A DNA stretch of 13,881 nucleotides from Bdellovibrionales bacterium (GTDB lineage: Bacteria > Bdellovibrionota > Bdellovibrionia > Bdellovibrionales > UBA1609), in assembly GCA_020435185.1 (NCBI GenBank), contig JAGRAA010000011.1, positions 1 to 13,881 of the forward strand, written 5' to 3'. The position numbers and the translations under genes are program-made. This document shows, one piece after another, positions 1-7,230 of the stretch. The notes below the pieces were generated by a model. That model ran no database searches and had not been told where the DNA came from. It saw only the letters and a program-made list of their open reading frames with translations. Position 1 is the stretch's first letter; every line of letters starts with the position of its first letter.

Positions 1-86
1 CGTAGACCACGTGCAACAACTTTAGCACCTCGGTCGTGTCCATCTAGTCCTGGCTTTGCGATTAAAACTCGTATAATATTAGTCAC
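1..86 (-). CDS. Cobalamin-binding domain protein, methylmalonyl-CoA mutase type (5' part only, cut by window edge)
   Basis: About 28 residues are visible, beginning MTNIIRVLIAKPGLDGHDRG. This is the hallmark start of the B12-binding domain of methylmalonyl-CoA mutase. The DGHDRG stretch contains the D-x-H-x-x-G motif, whose histidine is the lower axial ligand to cobalt in this family. The domain usually stands at the C-terminus of the large subunit; here it begins right after a start codon, which fits the stand-alone small (McmA2-type) subunit. The start is GTG at 84-86; a TAA two codons upstream in frame rules out a longer protein. No Shine-Dalgarno sequence is visible. It is divergent from an acyl-CoA dehydrogenase, which suggests a shared role in propionyl-CoA/methylmalonyl-CoA metabolism (inference). 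Other B12-dependent acyl-CoA mutases have the same domain, so the exact substrate is open. Confidence 0.82.
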   Translation of the reverse strand, partial: MTNIIRVLIAKPGLDGHDRGAKVVARGL

Positions 87-88
87 GC

Positions 89-116
89 TTTACAACATAT
101 AAGCAGCCGATAAATA
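89..116 (+). promoter_or_regulatory. Possible promoter of the acyl-CoA dehydrogenase gene
   Basis: TTTACA (89-94) and TAAATA (111-116) are separated by 16 nt upstream of the dehydrogenase. The -35 is good but the -10 is weak (3 of 6). It overlaps the divergent promoter on the other strand, so the two genes may compete for RNA polymerase or share a regulator. Confidence 0.3.
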
Positions 117-122
117 AGTAAA
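94..122 (-). promoter_or_regulatory. Predicted sigma70-type promoter of the cobalamin-binding gene
   Basis: Read on the minus strand there is a TTTACT -35 box (117-122), a 17-nt spacer and a TATGTT -10 box (94-99), each matching 4 of 6 consensus bases. The -10 lies only 7 nt before the GTG start. Transcription would therefore begin at or next to the start codon, giving a leaderless or nearly leaderless mRNA, in keeping with the missing Shine-Dalgarno. Judged by eye only. Confidence 0.4.
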
Positions 123-139
123 TAAAAAAAGGAGTTTCC

Positions 140-1291
140 ATGTCACATCTTCCACTGACAACTTTATCTGAAGATGAAAAAGCCTTTCGCGAAGCTATAA
201 GGGAGTTTTCGTTGTCTGAGATTAAACCTTTGGTTCGGCAAATGGATCTCGATGCAAAGATGAACCCTGATCTCGTCAAAAAGCTTTTCGAAATGGGTTT
301 AATGGGGATTGAAAGTCCTGAAAAATATGGTGGAGCAGAGAGTTCCTTTACGATGGCTTGTTTGGCTGTAGAAGAATTGGCTCGAGTAGACGGCTCGGTG
401 AGCGTACTTGTTGATGTTCAAAATACCTTAGTGACAAATGCCTTTGTGAACTTTGCTAATTCTGCTCAACAAGAAAAATATATGCCGCAATTGGCGCAAG
501 AAAAAGTGGGAGCCTATGCTTTAAGTGAATCGGTGAGTGGCTCAGACGCTTTTGCTCTTAAATTAAGAGGTGAGAAGAAGGGCGATAAATATGTATTAAA
601 TGGTCATAAGCTTTGGATCACTAATGCTGGAGAAGCTGAAATCTTTTTGGTGTTTGCCAATATAGATCCAGAAAAAGGTTATAAAGGGATCACAGGCTTT
701 ATCGTTGAAAAATCCATGTCTGGTTTTTCGGTAGGAAAGAAAGAAGAAAAATTAGGAATACGGGCTAGTTCCACTTGTGAACTCATATTTGAAAATTGCG
801 AAGTGCCAGAGGAAAATGTCATTGGAGAAGTGGGAAAAGGATATAAAATTGCCATTGAAACTTTGAATGAAGGAAGAATCGGTATTGGTGCTCAGATGCT
901 AGGGATTGCTCAAGGAGCTTATGACGCAGCATTAGAGTATACAAAAACAAGAGAGCAATTTGGTAAAGCTATTGCGCAATTTCAGGGAGTTCAATTTCAA
1001 TTGGCTGAGATGAGAACGCAAATAGAGGCTGCTCGGCTGATGGTTTATAATGCAGCACGATTAAAAGATGCGAAGCAAGATTTTATTCTTCAAGCGGCTA
1101 TGGCCAAGTTAATGGCCTCTCAAGTGGCTGAAAGAGTCACTTCACGGGCTGTAGATCTTTTTGGCGGCAATGGATTTACCAATGAGTATCCGGTAGAAAA
1201 GTTTTTTAGAGATGCAAAAATTGGTCAAATTTATGAGGGTACGACCAATATGCAGCTGCAGACTATAGCTAAGGCAGAATTGGCCCGCTAA
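140..1291 (+). CDS. Acyl-CoA dehydrogenase, short/branched-chain type
   Basis: This is an FAD-dependent enzyme that oxidises acyl-CoA to trans-2-enoyl-CoA and passes electrons to an electron-transfer flavoprotein in the cytoplasm. Its 383 residues are the normal family length. Both family signatures are visible: ALSESVSGSDAFA in the middle domain and the QFGKAIAQFQGVQFQLAEMR helix in the C-terminal domain. The catalytic base is E366 in QIYEGTTN. The stretch from GYKGITGF through LGIRASSTCELIFEN and LNEGRIGIGAQMLG closely resembles mammalian short/branched-chain dehydrogenase (ACADSB) as I recall it, so 2-methylbutyryl- or isobutyryl-CoA are likely substrates; butyryl-CoA remains possible. The start is secured by AGGAG at 130-134, 5 nt upstream. 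The divergent B12-mutase gene fits isoleucine/valine breakdown to propionyl-CoA (inference). Confidence 0.93.
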   Translation: MSHLPLTTLSEDEKAFREAIREFSLSEIKPLVRQMDLDAKMNPDLVKKLFEMGLMGIESPEKYGGAESSFTMACLAVEELARVDGSVSVLVDVQNTLVTNAFVNFANSAQQEKYMPQLAQEKVGAYALSESVSGSDAFALKLRGEKKGDKYVLNGHKLWITNAGEAEIFLVFANIDPEKGYKGITGFIVEKSMSGFSVGKKEEKLGIRASSTCELIFENCEVPEENVIGEVGKGYKIAIETLNEGRIGIGAQMLGIAQGAYDAALEYTKTREQFGKAIAQFQGVQFQLAEMRTQIEAARLMVYNAARLKDAKQDFILQAAMAKLMASQVAERVTSRAVDLFGGNGFTNEYPVEKFFRDAKIGQIYEGTTNMQLQTIAKAELAR

Positions 1292-1297
1292 AAGAGG

Positions 1298-1407
1298 GCT
1301 AGTAGTTCGTTGAATTAATTTTTTCTGTGTTGCTGCGCCCTCGAAGTACGCTTTTAGTACGTCTTCGGGCTTGCGCCGTGAAAAAATTAATTCAACGGAC
1401 TACTAGC
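1298..1407. repeat. 110-bp palindromic element between convergent genes
   Basis: A 28-nt arm at 1298-1325 is matched by its inverted copy at 1380-1407 with a single non-Watson-Crick position. That position is T opposite G, so plus-strand RNA can still pair it as U-G, whereas minus-strand RNA has an A-C mismatch. The interior (1326-1379) is GC-rich and forms a shorter imperfect stem from GCCC/GGGC, GAA/TTC and GTAC/GTAC around 1337-1370. The element starts 6 nt after the dehydrogenase stop and ends 2 nt before the stop of the convergent gene. It could halt transcription from both sides. However, the T-run lies before the inner GC stem on each strand rather than after it, so it is not a standard intrinsic terminator. 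A dispersed palindromic repeat or MITE-like unit is equally likely. No second copy is in the window. Confidence 0.75.
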
Positions 1408-1409
1408 TT

Positions 1410-2660
1410 CTAAAAAACAAATGAGGTGCCTACAAGAAATGAAAATATTTGTAGGCTTTTCTCAATTCTTATTACTTGTTGGCCGGTTTGTTGAGTGCTC
1501 TGTCCTTGACCGCCAGTATAAAACCCTCCAAGGGTTATCGTAGTTTTATCGCTGGTGTAAATGGCAAAATTGGTGCTAAAGCCCCACATGTCTATATGAT
1601 CACCATATCTTTGATTATTAGGATTATCGGGAATTCTGGGTTGTGAGGAGTAGTTGGTAAATAAACCAAGTCGTAAAGCTAACCAATCACGAAGATACTC
1701 TTCGTAGCCGAGGTTGATATTCCAAGTTTCTCGGTGCTGAATGAAGTCTGAAATAGAGGGGTCAATCAAATCATAATAGCTTTCGGTTCCATAAAAAGAG
1801 ATGTCGAGACTATAAGTTTTTCTGTCTACGTCTTTAAAGCCTAAGCCGATTGTGGTCTTGCTGGGGATACGAGTGGATGAGGGGATGTTAAACTCTGCCA
1901 CCGCGGCGTTGGTAGAGCCGTTGGTATCGATCTGTGTTTTAAAGTACGTTCCCGTACCATCGATGGGGAGAGAAGAAAATCTATGGCTAAATCCAAAACT
2001 CCATTGGGGGTTGAGTTGGGTGTAGTAGCCGAGAATATAAATCAATGAATTTTGACTAAGGGACTTGTCTTCGGTGGTGATGCTAGTGACAGAGCCATTT
2101 AAGCTCTTATCAGAGACCGAGCGAGAGAGTCCTCGCAGAGTATAGTACATGGTTAAGCCGAGTGCGCTTTTTTCAGAGATATTCAGAGCCACACTGCCGC
2201 CAATCCAAAGAGATTCATCTCGTAAATTCAAAAAAGAATTCGTGTCATTTGTGGTGCTTACGATATCTCCGTTGTAAATATCAAAGTCCGGAAATATTAT
2301 AGAAAGTCCTAGAGCGAAGTTTCCGAAGCTATACACTGTTCCGCTACTTGCAGGGATCGATGAAATTCGACCACGGTTAATTCGTAAAGGTGCGGCAAGA
2401 AGGCTTTCAGGCTCTCCAAACTTTACGTCATATTTGGCATAGACGTTGGCTGCGGCACTAAATGTCGACTGGCCAGATCGAGCAAGGGCTGCGGGATTGT
2501 AAAATGAGGACCCCGAAGGGTCACCGGTGAGTGCCGTAAAGGCTCCTCCCATCCCTGCGGCACGGTCGCCAATGAGAATGGTATTGTAGTTGGAAAATGC
2601 TGCCCAGGATAAAGAAGTATTCGAAAGAACAAAAATTAAAATAAAAAGCGCTTTTTTCAT
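1410..2660 (-). CDS. Outer-membrane transport protein, OmpP1/FadL family
   Basis: This is a predicted outer-membrane beta-barrel for uptake of hydrophobic substrates such as long-chain fatty acids. I start it at the ATG encoding MKKALFILIFVLSNTSLSWA, a clean Sec signal peptide with likely cleavage after residue 20, giving 416 residues, close to FadL size. An upstream in-frame start would add 16 residues before the signal peptide and is less likely. The mature N-terminus (GDRAAGMGGAFTAL, then DPSGSSFYNPAAL) is the family's characteristic conserved block. The rest is alternating polar/hydrophobic, Gly/Ser/Tyr-rich sequence as in a barrel, and the last residue is Phe, as is usual for Bam-recognised outer-membrane proteins. 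No Shine-Dalgarno is visible. The gene converges with a fatty/branched acyl-CoA dehydrogenase, which would suit lipid uptake, but the substrate cannot be read from sequence. Confidence 0.8.
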   Translation of the reverse strand: MKKALFILIFVLSNTSLSWAAFSNYNTILIGDRAAGMGGAFTALTGDPSGSSFYNPAALARSGQSTFSAAANVYAKYDVKFGEPESLLAAPLRINRGRISSIPASSGTVYSFGNFALGLSIIFPDFDIYNGDIVSTTNDTNSFLNLRDESLWIGGSVALNISEKSALGLTMYYTLRGLSRSVSDKSLNGSVTSITTEDKSLSQNSLIYILGYYTQLNPQWSFGFSHRFSSLPIDGTGTYFKTQIDTNGSTNAAVAEFNIPSSTRIPSKTTIGLGFKDVDRKTYSLDISFYGTESYYDLIDPSISDFIQHRETWNINLGYEEYLRDWLALRLGLFTNYSSQPRIPDNPNNQRYGDHIDMWGFSTNFAIYTSDKTTITLGGFYTGGQGQSTQQTGQQVIRIEKSLQIFSFLVGTSFVF

Positions 2661-2688
2661 GATGAGATGAAGTGTATAACACATAGTT

Positions 2689-3345
2689 ATGAACATCAAT
2701 AATCTCACTGAAATTGGATTTAAGCTCGCTATTATGTATGTGCCTTTTTTGTTTGCACTTTGTTTTCATGAATTTGCTCATGGATATGTAGCAAAAATGA
2801 AAGGAGATAACACCGCTCAACTCATGGGCCGATTGACCTTAAATCCTTTAGCTCATATGGATTTTATCGGAACTTTTTTGCTTCCGGTGTTTGCGATAGT
2901 GACGGGAATTCCCTATTTTTTCGGTTGGGCAAAGCCTGTTCCGGTGAATCCAAGAAATCTTTCCAATGAAAAAAACGATATGTTTTGGATAGCTCTTGCG
3001 GGGCCTCTTTCCAATGTATTTTTGGCCGTCGTTGCGGTGGGGATTATGTTTTTATTTAAAGGCGCAGATGTGGAAACTCGATCCATGGTGAATAATTTTA
3101 TGAGTTTCTTTTTTGTCATAAATCTATTTTTGGCGGTTTTTAATATGCTCCCACTCCACCCCTTGGATGGAGGAAAAGTCATTGCGCGCTTTTTGCCTTA
3201 CAAGACCAATCGTTGGCTTGAAGAAAATTCTCAAGTCCTTAATTTTGCATTGATTATATTGATCCTTTCGGGTGGGTTTAGAATTATTTCTGGCCCCGTG
3301 CTTGGGTTTAGCTATAAGGTTTTCGCACTGGTGGGCGCCGCTTAA
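2689..3345 (+). CDS. Site-2-type zinc metalloprotease, M50 family
   Basis: A polytopic inner-membrane protease of 218 residues, the small compact type lacking PDZ and CBS domains. The zinc-binding HEFAH motif is at residues 27-31 inside the first hydrophobic segment, and the third-ligand motif NMLPLHPLDGG is at 152-162 with D160 as ligand. Between them lie the conserved GRLTLNPLAHMDFIG and GWAKPVPVNPR stretches, typical of the group found beside scpA in many bacteria. About four to six membrane segments are visible (roughly 12-30, 60-77, 98-124, 138-155, 184-205). The substrate is unknown for this subgroup. There is no clear Shine-Dalgarno before the ATG at 2689; a second in-frame ATG (2734) would cut into the first membrane segment, so the longer form is preferred. 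scpA follows 81 bp downstream. Confidence 0.9.
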   Translation: MNINNLTEIGFKLAIMYVPFLFALCFHEFAHGYVAKMKGDNTAQLMGRLTLNPLAHMDFIGTFLLPVFAIVTGIPYFFGWAKPVPVNPRNLSNEKNDMFWIALAGPLSNVFLAVVAVGIMFLFKGADVETRSMVNNFMSFFFVINLFLAVFNMLPLHPLDGGKVIARFLPYKTNRWLEENSQVLNFALIILILSGGFRIISGPVLGFSYKVFALVGAA

Positions 3346-3381
3346 CACCGTGTATCATAAAATTTGGTAACTATAGAAAAC

Positions 3382-3410
3382 TTGCCCCTTTGGTCTAGTG
3401 TTGATTCAAT
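3382..3410 (+). promoter_or_regulatory. Possible promoter for the scpA operon
   Basis: TTGCCC (3382-3387), a 17-nt spacer and TTCAAT (3405-3410) each match 4 of 6 consensus bases. Transcription would start near 3417, giving a leader of about 10 nt that just includes the AGAGGA ribosome-binding site of scpA. The scp genes may also be read through from the M50 protease gene. Confidence 0.35.
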
Positions 3411-3426
3411 GGAATAAAGAGGATTT

Positions 3427-4302
3427 ATGAGCGTACATATACAATTAGATCGGTTTGAAGGCCCTTTAGGTTTGCTTCTTTATTTGATTCGTAAAGATGA
3501 GATGGATATTTTTGATATAGATATTCACCGGATTACAGAACAGTATTTAGAATATGTAAAAACCATGAAGGAACTCAATTTAGAGGTGGCTGGCGAATTT
3601 GTAGCCATGGCAGCGACTTTAATTCACATTAAATCCAAAATGCTTTTACCTAATTATGATGAAAACGGAGAAGAAGAAGAGACTCTTGATCCTCGCAAAG
3701 AATTGGTGCAAAGACTCTTAGAGTACCAAAAATTTCAGGAAGTCTCGCAGAAGCTTTATGATCGCCCACTGCTTGATAGGGATGTTTATTCCAGGGGTGA
3801 AAAATTAGATTTAAGTAAAGCCGATGTTGAAGAGGAAATTGTATTAGAAGAGAATCCTTTATTCTCTTTGATCAAAGCCTACCGTTGGGCCGTTAAGAAT
3901 ATGAAAAAGGGTAAACATAGGGTTGTAACCGAGCTTCAATCTATTGCAGAAAGAATATCTGAGTTCAGGCATCGTTTAGTGGTGGGCAGAAGAACACGCT
4001 TTAATGAACTGTTAGATCATGCAAAGTTAAGAGAGAACGAAGGCATGGTGGGTCATGTTTTGATCACATTTTTATCTTTATTAGAACTAGGTAAAATGGG
4101 ATTTGTGAGTCTATTTCAAAGCGAGCCCTGTGGAGAAATTCACGTTCAAGCTAAGTCACAGATTGATGAAGGCGTTATCGATAGCGCTAGAAATTTTGAA
4201 GTGGATTATTCCTATAAGGTAGAAGAAGTTTCGGTTGAAGAGGAAGAAGAGATACTAGATTTAAACCAATTAGAGTTAGAGGCTGATGGAGCGTTATCGT
4301 GA
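3427..4302 (+). CDS. scpA: Segregation and condensation protein A (kleisin)
   Basis: ScpA is the kleisin subunit of the bacterial SMC-ScpAB condensin: it bridges the SMC heads and binds ScpB, helping chromosome compaction and segregation. The N-terminus is diagnostic: LDRFEGPLGLLLYLIRKDEMDIFDIDI (residues about 7-33), which binds the SMC neck, followed by ITEQYLEYV and the GEFVAMAATLIHIKSKMLLP helix. The C-terminal winged helix (about 200-250, containing VLITFLSLLELGKMGFVSLFQSE) would bind the SMC cap. At 291 residues it is slightly longer than usual, with an acidic linker (about 130-150) and an acidic tail rich in Glu. AGAGGA stands upstream of the ATG. It overlaps scpB by 4 nt (GTGA), implying translational coupling and balanced synthesis. 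Confidence 0.95.
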   Translation: MSVHIQLDRFEGPLGLLLYLIRKDEMDIFDIDIHRITEQYLEYVKTMKELNLEVAGEFVAMAATLIHIKSKMLLPNYDENGEEEETLDPRKELVQRLLEYQKFQEVSQKLYDRPLLDRDVYSRGEKLDLSKADVEEEIVLEENPLFSLIKAYRWAVKNMKKGKHRVVTELQSIAERISEFRHRLVVGRRTRFNELLDHAKLRENEGMVGHVLITFLSLLELGKMGFVSLFQSEPCGEIHVQAKSQIDEGVIDSARNFEVDYSYKVEEVSVEEEEEILDLNQLELEADGALS

Positions 4303-5660
4303 GTGAAGATCAAGATATAAAAGAACAACAAGAAAATTTTGCATTAGACTCGTTAGAGGCAGAAGAATATTTAGAGCAGGAGCAGTTCGATGAGGTTGAA
4401 GCTTTAGAGGCTTCTGAAGAGGAAGAAGCTCTGCTGGCGGCATCTACACAAGAAGATGCTTTCGTAGAATTGCATGGCGCTGTGGCTGAACTGGATAGCG
4501 AAGAAGAAGAGGCTGACGATTTAGATCAACATCAAGAAGTAGATTTAGAAAATACAGAGTTAGCGGAATATGAATCTGGTGAAGTAGAGCAATTAGAGTT
4601 TTTAGATACAGAAGAAATTAGTTCTGTGGTCGAAAGCGTATTGTTTGCTAATAATAAACCTATTAGTTTTAAAACTATCAAAGAGTGTTTTAAGGGAACT
4701 CAAGTTAAAACCAGTCAAATTAAGAAAGCCATAGAACAGCTTAAAATGGACTATGCGAATCCATTTCGAGGATTTACTCTTGAAGAAGTGACTAACGGTT
4801 ATCAGTTGAGAACGAAAATGGATAATCTCAAATTTCTAAAAGGCCAAGTTAAGAAAAAGAGCTTTAAGCTTTCTGGGCCAGCCTTAGAGGTGTTATCTAT
4901 TGTCGCCTACAAACAACCTTGTATTAAACATGATGTTGATGAAATTCGCGGAGTCGAGTCAGGGCACTTGGTAAGAGGTTTGTTAGAGCGAGGTTTATTG
5001 GCTTTTGCTGGTAAGAGCGAACTGCCTGGTAAGCCAATGTATTATGCAACAACGAAAAAGTTTTTGGAGATCTTTGGTCTACGAAATTTAACCGAACTCC
5101 CGAGCTTGTCTGAGATTGATGATCTTATTCCTGATGGCATAGGAGACGAAATGGATAAAAAAGAGACTTTGGGTGAGGTTGCTGAAAACCTTGATCAAGG
5201 AGAGGCCATTTCTTACTCTTCTGGAGAAGAGGAGTTAGAGGATATTAATGCGGCTTTGTCTGATATTTCAGTAACCACTGACTTCTTTGAGCAAGAAAAA
5301 GTCAGAATCCGTGAAGAGCGTGATCGCATGCGTGCAGAAGATATTCAGCAGGCTCTAGATCTTGAAGAAGAGGTCGATGAAAAAGACATTAAGTGGTTGG
5401 AGCGCTTTAATAAGGCTGAAGAAGAAAAGCTGGCTTTACAAAAAGCGAAGGATGAAAAAGAAGGGGTAGAGGAAAACCAAGAATTAGAAGAGGATTCAAC
5501 GAAAGAATCTGATGCTGAGGTCTTACTTGTTGACGATTCTTCAGCCGAAGTTGTTGACGAGATGAACCTTAAAAGTGAGATTATTGTAGAAGAAAGTTCT
5601 TCACCTCAAAAAACAGAAAAACAAATCCAGGCTGACCTTGATGTTTGGATGGAAGATTGA
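4299..5660 (+). CDS. scpB: Segregation and condensation protein B, with long acidic extensions
   Basis: ScpB is the dimeric winged-helix partner that binds ScpA in the SMC condensin complex. The family core is residues about 105-272: a first winged helix from EEISSVVESVLFANNKPISF and a second with LSGPALEVLSIVAYKQP, EIRGVESGHLVRGLLERGL and PGKPMYYATTKKFLEIFGL. The protein is 453 residues, more than twice the usual roughly 180-200. The extra sequence is a Glu/Asp-rich N-terminal tail of about 104 residues and a charged C-terminal region of about 180 residues that includes a probable Arg/Glu/Lys-rich helix (about 325-400). Both look largely disordered apart from that helix. The start is GTG, overlapping the scpA stop by 4 nt. 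What the tails do is unknown. Confidence 0.92.
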   Translation: MSEDQDIKEQQENFALDSLEAEEYLEQEQFDEVEALEASEEEEALLAASTQEDAFVELHGAVAELDSEEEEADDLDQHQEVDLENTELAEYESGEVEQLEFLDTEEISSVVESVLFANNKPISFKTIKECFKGTQVKTSQIKKAIEQLKMDYANPFRGFTLEEVTNGYQLRTKMDNLKFLKGQVKKKSFKLSGPALEVLSIVAYKQPCIKHDVDEIRGVESGHLVRGLLERGLLAFAGKSELPGKPMYYATTKKFLEIFGLRNLTELPSLSEIDDLIPDGIGDEMDKKETLGEVAENLDQGEAISYSSGEEELEDINAALSDISVTTDFFEQEKVRIREERDRMRAEDIQQALDLEEEVDEKDIKWLERFNKAEEEKLALQKAKDEKEGVEENQELEEDSTKESDAEVLLVDDSSAEVVDEMNLKSEIIVEESSSPQKTEKQIQADLDVWMED

Positions 5661-6259
5661 ATAAAAACATAAAGCAGGGATTGCTTTCTGTATTTATTAT
5701 TTATCACTTGGCCGCAGTCATAGTGGTGCCAAATTACAATTCAATTTTGGGTGACTTGATTGGTAGCTATTTTATCAAATATATGAATAGTTTGTCGTTA
5801 TCGACTCCCTGGCAGTTTTTTTCTCCAGATCCCAGCGTAAAAGTATTTTGGGAATACACCTTAGATTTAACCGATGATCAGCAGGATGGTGCAGGTGAAG
5901 ATCAGAAGGTGAACGATGAAATCATTACGCAAGAGATGCAGATCTATAGATGGCCTCCTAAAGAGTCGCAAGGTTTTTATAGAGTTAGTTTTTATAGAAA
6001 AATGTATCAAAGCAGGATTACTTCGATGCCTGAAGAAAACTTTCAAAATCTATTTATTTACTGGCTTTGTAAAAAACATCCTCATGCCTATGGCATAAAT
6101 ATCAGAACAAGATGGATTGGTCATCCTAGTTTAGATTCAAACCGTTTAAGTGAAGTCATTGAAAGTTTAAAAAAACAGAGAGAAAAAGAATTAGAGGTAG
6201 ATTGGCCTTTTAAGAATTATTCCTGCAATAGAAATCAAAAATCATCAGAGGAATCATGA
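5657..6259 (+). CDS. Single-pass membrane protein with WQFFSPDP motif, HTTM partner (SdpA-like)
   Basis: Not a family I can name with certainty. With the TTG start at 5657 (TTGA overlap with the scpB stop, matching the other 4-nt couplings here) it has 200 residues; a TTG at 5645 would add four residues. One hydrophobic segment (about 7-26) precedes a mostly soluble domain. Just after the membrane segment, PWQFFSPDP (51-59) resembles the W-x-F-F/M-x-P-x-P motif of small membrane proteins encoded beside HTTM proteins, including SdpA of the Bacillus SdpAB toxin-maturation pair as I recall it. Further on, NLFIYWLCKKHPHA (131-144) precedes a basic C-terminus. It ends in a 4-nt ATGA overlap with the HTTM gene, so the two are probably made together. 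The link to SdpA is inference from motif and context, not established homology. Confidence 0.72.
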   Translation: MNKNIKQGLLSVFIIYHLAAVIVVPNYNSILGDLIGSYFIKYMNSLSLSTPWQFFSPDPSVKVFWEYTLDLTDDQQDGAGEDQKVNDEIITQEMQIYRWPPKESQGFYRVSFYRKMYQSRITSMPEENFQNLFIYWLCKKHPHAYGINIRTRWIGHPSLDSNRLSEVIESLKKQREKELEVDWPFKNYSCNRNQKSSEES

Positions 6260-7161
6260 AAATAGGGGCTTATAAAATTAGCGATTTTTATAAAAAATGG
6301 TGCGAGTTTTGGTTTGCTCCCCAAGATTTACTGACTATTTCGATGGTGCGTTTTTTTGTGTTTACGCTGATGTTTATCCTCTATATTGAAAGACAAATTA
6401 ATATTGAGACTTATTATTTTGATGGAGGATTTGTACCCTTAAGGCACGTTCAAGACTTAGCTTTCTCTTATTTTAAAGATCGAATTTGGTACTATCCAGC
6501 CTCAGACACCTGGTCTTTTTATTTACACCTGTCTTTTTTGGGACTTCTTTTGTTAATTGCCTTAGGAGTAGGGGGAAGAAAAATAACTTGGGCAGCTCTC
6601 CTTCTTCATGTCTCGTTTTTACAAAGAAATTTGGCGATCAATTACGGGGTGGACTTGTACAATACTTTTTGGTTATTTTACTTTAGTTTTATTCAGTCAG
6701 ATCAGCAGTTATCGATTCTTAATAAATTTAGAAAAGTTACACCTATAGTTTACTCAGATATGCTAACCTCAATGGGTATTCGTTTGATGCAAATTCAACT
6801 GGTTGTTGCTTATGTGTATGCGGGTATAGAGAAACTTAAGGGTGGAACTTGGTGGAGTGGGGTAGCTTTATGGCAAGTTATGGCCAATCAGCAAATCACT
6901 CCTTATGATTTTGGCTTTTTAAAGTATTTCCCTCTTGTCGTGGTTGGAATAACCTATATGACCTTGATCTATGAGATTTACTCTCCTGTAGGATTTTTTT
7001 CATCGAAATTTCGTCCTATCTTTGTTGTAGGAGGTATTTTATTTCATTTTGTTATTGCCTTAACCATGGGGATATACTTTTTCGGCTTTATTTTGGCGGC
7101 ATCCCTTTTGGTCTTTGTGAGCCCAGATTGGTTTAGAAAAGTCATGAAGCGCCCTTTATAG
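6256..7161 (+). CDS. HTTM domain membrane protein (SdpB/vitamin-K-carboxylase-like fold family)
   Basis: A polytopic inner-membrane protein of 301 residues, with about seven or eight hydrophobic segments (roughly 25-45, 88-105, 109-123, 133-148, 177-192, 226-245, 253-271, 273-289). HTTM-family features are visible: the RN pair at 124-125 before GVDLYNTFWLFYFSF, then RLMQIQLVVAYVYAGIEKL and GGTWWSGVALWQ (about 176-207). HTTM domains are shared by SdpB, which matures the Bacillus SdpC killing factor, and are distantly related to gamma-glutamyl carboxylases. The biochemical activity of most members is unknown. GAGG precedes the ATG, which overlaps the upstream stop by 4 nt. It is the last gene of the scpA-scpB run. 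No Sdp-like toxin peptide gene was seen directly downstream. Confidence 0.85.
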   Translation: MKIGAYKISDFYKKWCEFWFAPQDLLTISMVRFFVFTLMFILYIERQINIETYYFDGGFVPLRHVQDLAFSYFKDRIWYYPASDTWSFYLHLSFLGLLLLIALGVGGRKITWAALLLHVSFLQRNLAINYGVDLYNTFWLFYFSFIQSDQQLSILNKFRKVTPIVYSDMLTSMGIRLMQIQLVVAYVYAGIEKLKGGTWWSGVALWQVMANQQITPYDFGFLKYFPLVVVGITYMTLIYEIYSPVGFFSSKFRPIFVVGGILFHFVIALTMGIYFFGFILAASLLVFVSPDWFRKVMKRPL

Positions 7162-7230
7162 GTGGAAGTTATGGGTTCTATTAGTATATATAAATGCCGA
7201 CGAAATAAACTTCTATTGTTAAAATCTTTT

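Noticed and set aside
79..279. A 66-codon minus-strand ORF overlapping the start of the acyl-CoA dehydrogenase
   Set aside because: It is antisense to a clearly conserved protein, and its end collides with the true GTG start of the cobalamin-binding gene.
2661..2708. A 16-residue upstream extension of the FadL-like protein
   Set aside because: It would place extra residues before a textbook signal peptide and overlap the divergent M50 start; the ATG at 2660 is preferred.
6256..7161. Calling the HTTM protein a functional gamma-glutamyl carboxylase
   Set aside because: Only the membrane-domain resemblance is present; the large C-terminal domain of the carboxylase is absent at 301 residues.
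7162..7230. A GAAGTT/AACTTC pair as a terminator after the HTTM gene
   Set aside because: Only 6 bp with a loop of more than 30 nt; easily chance.
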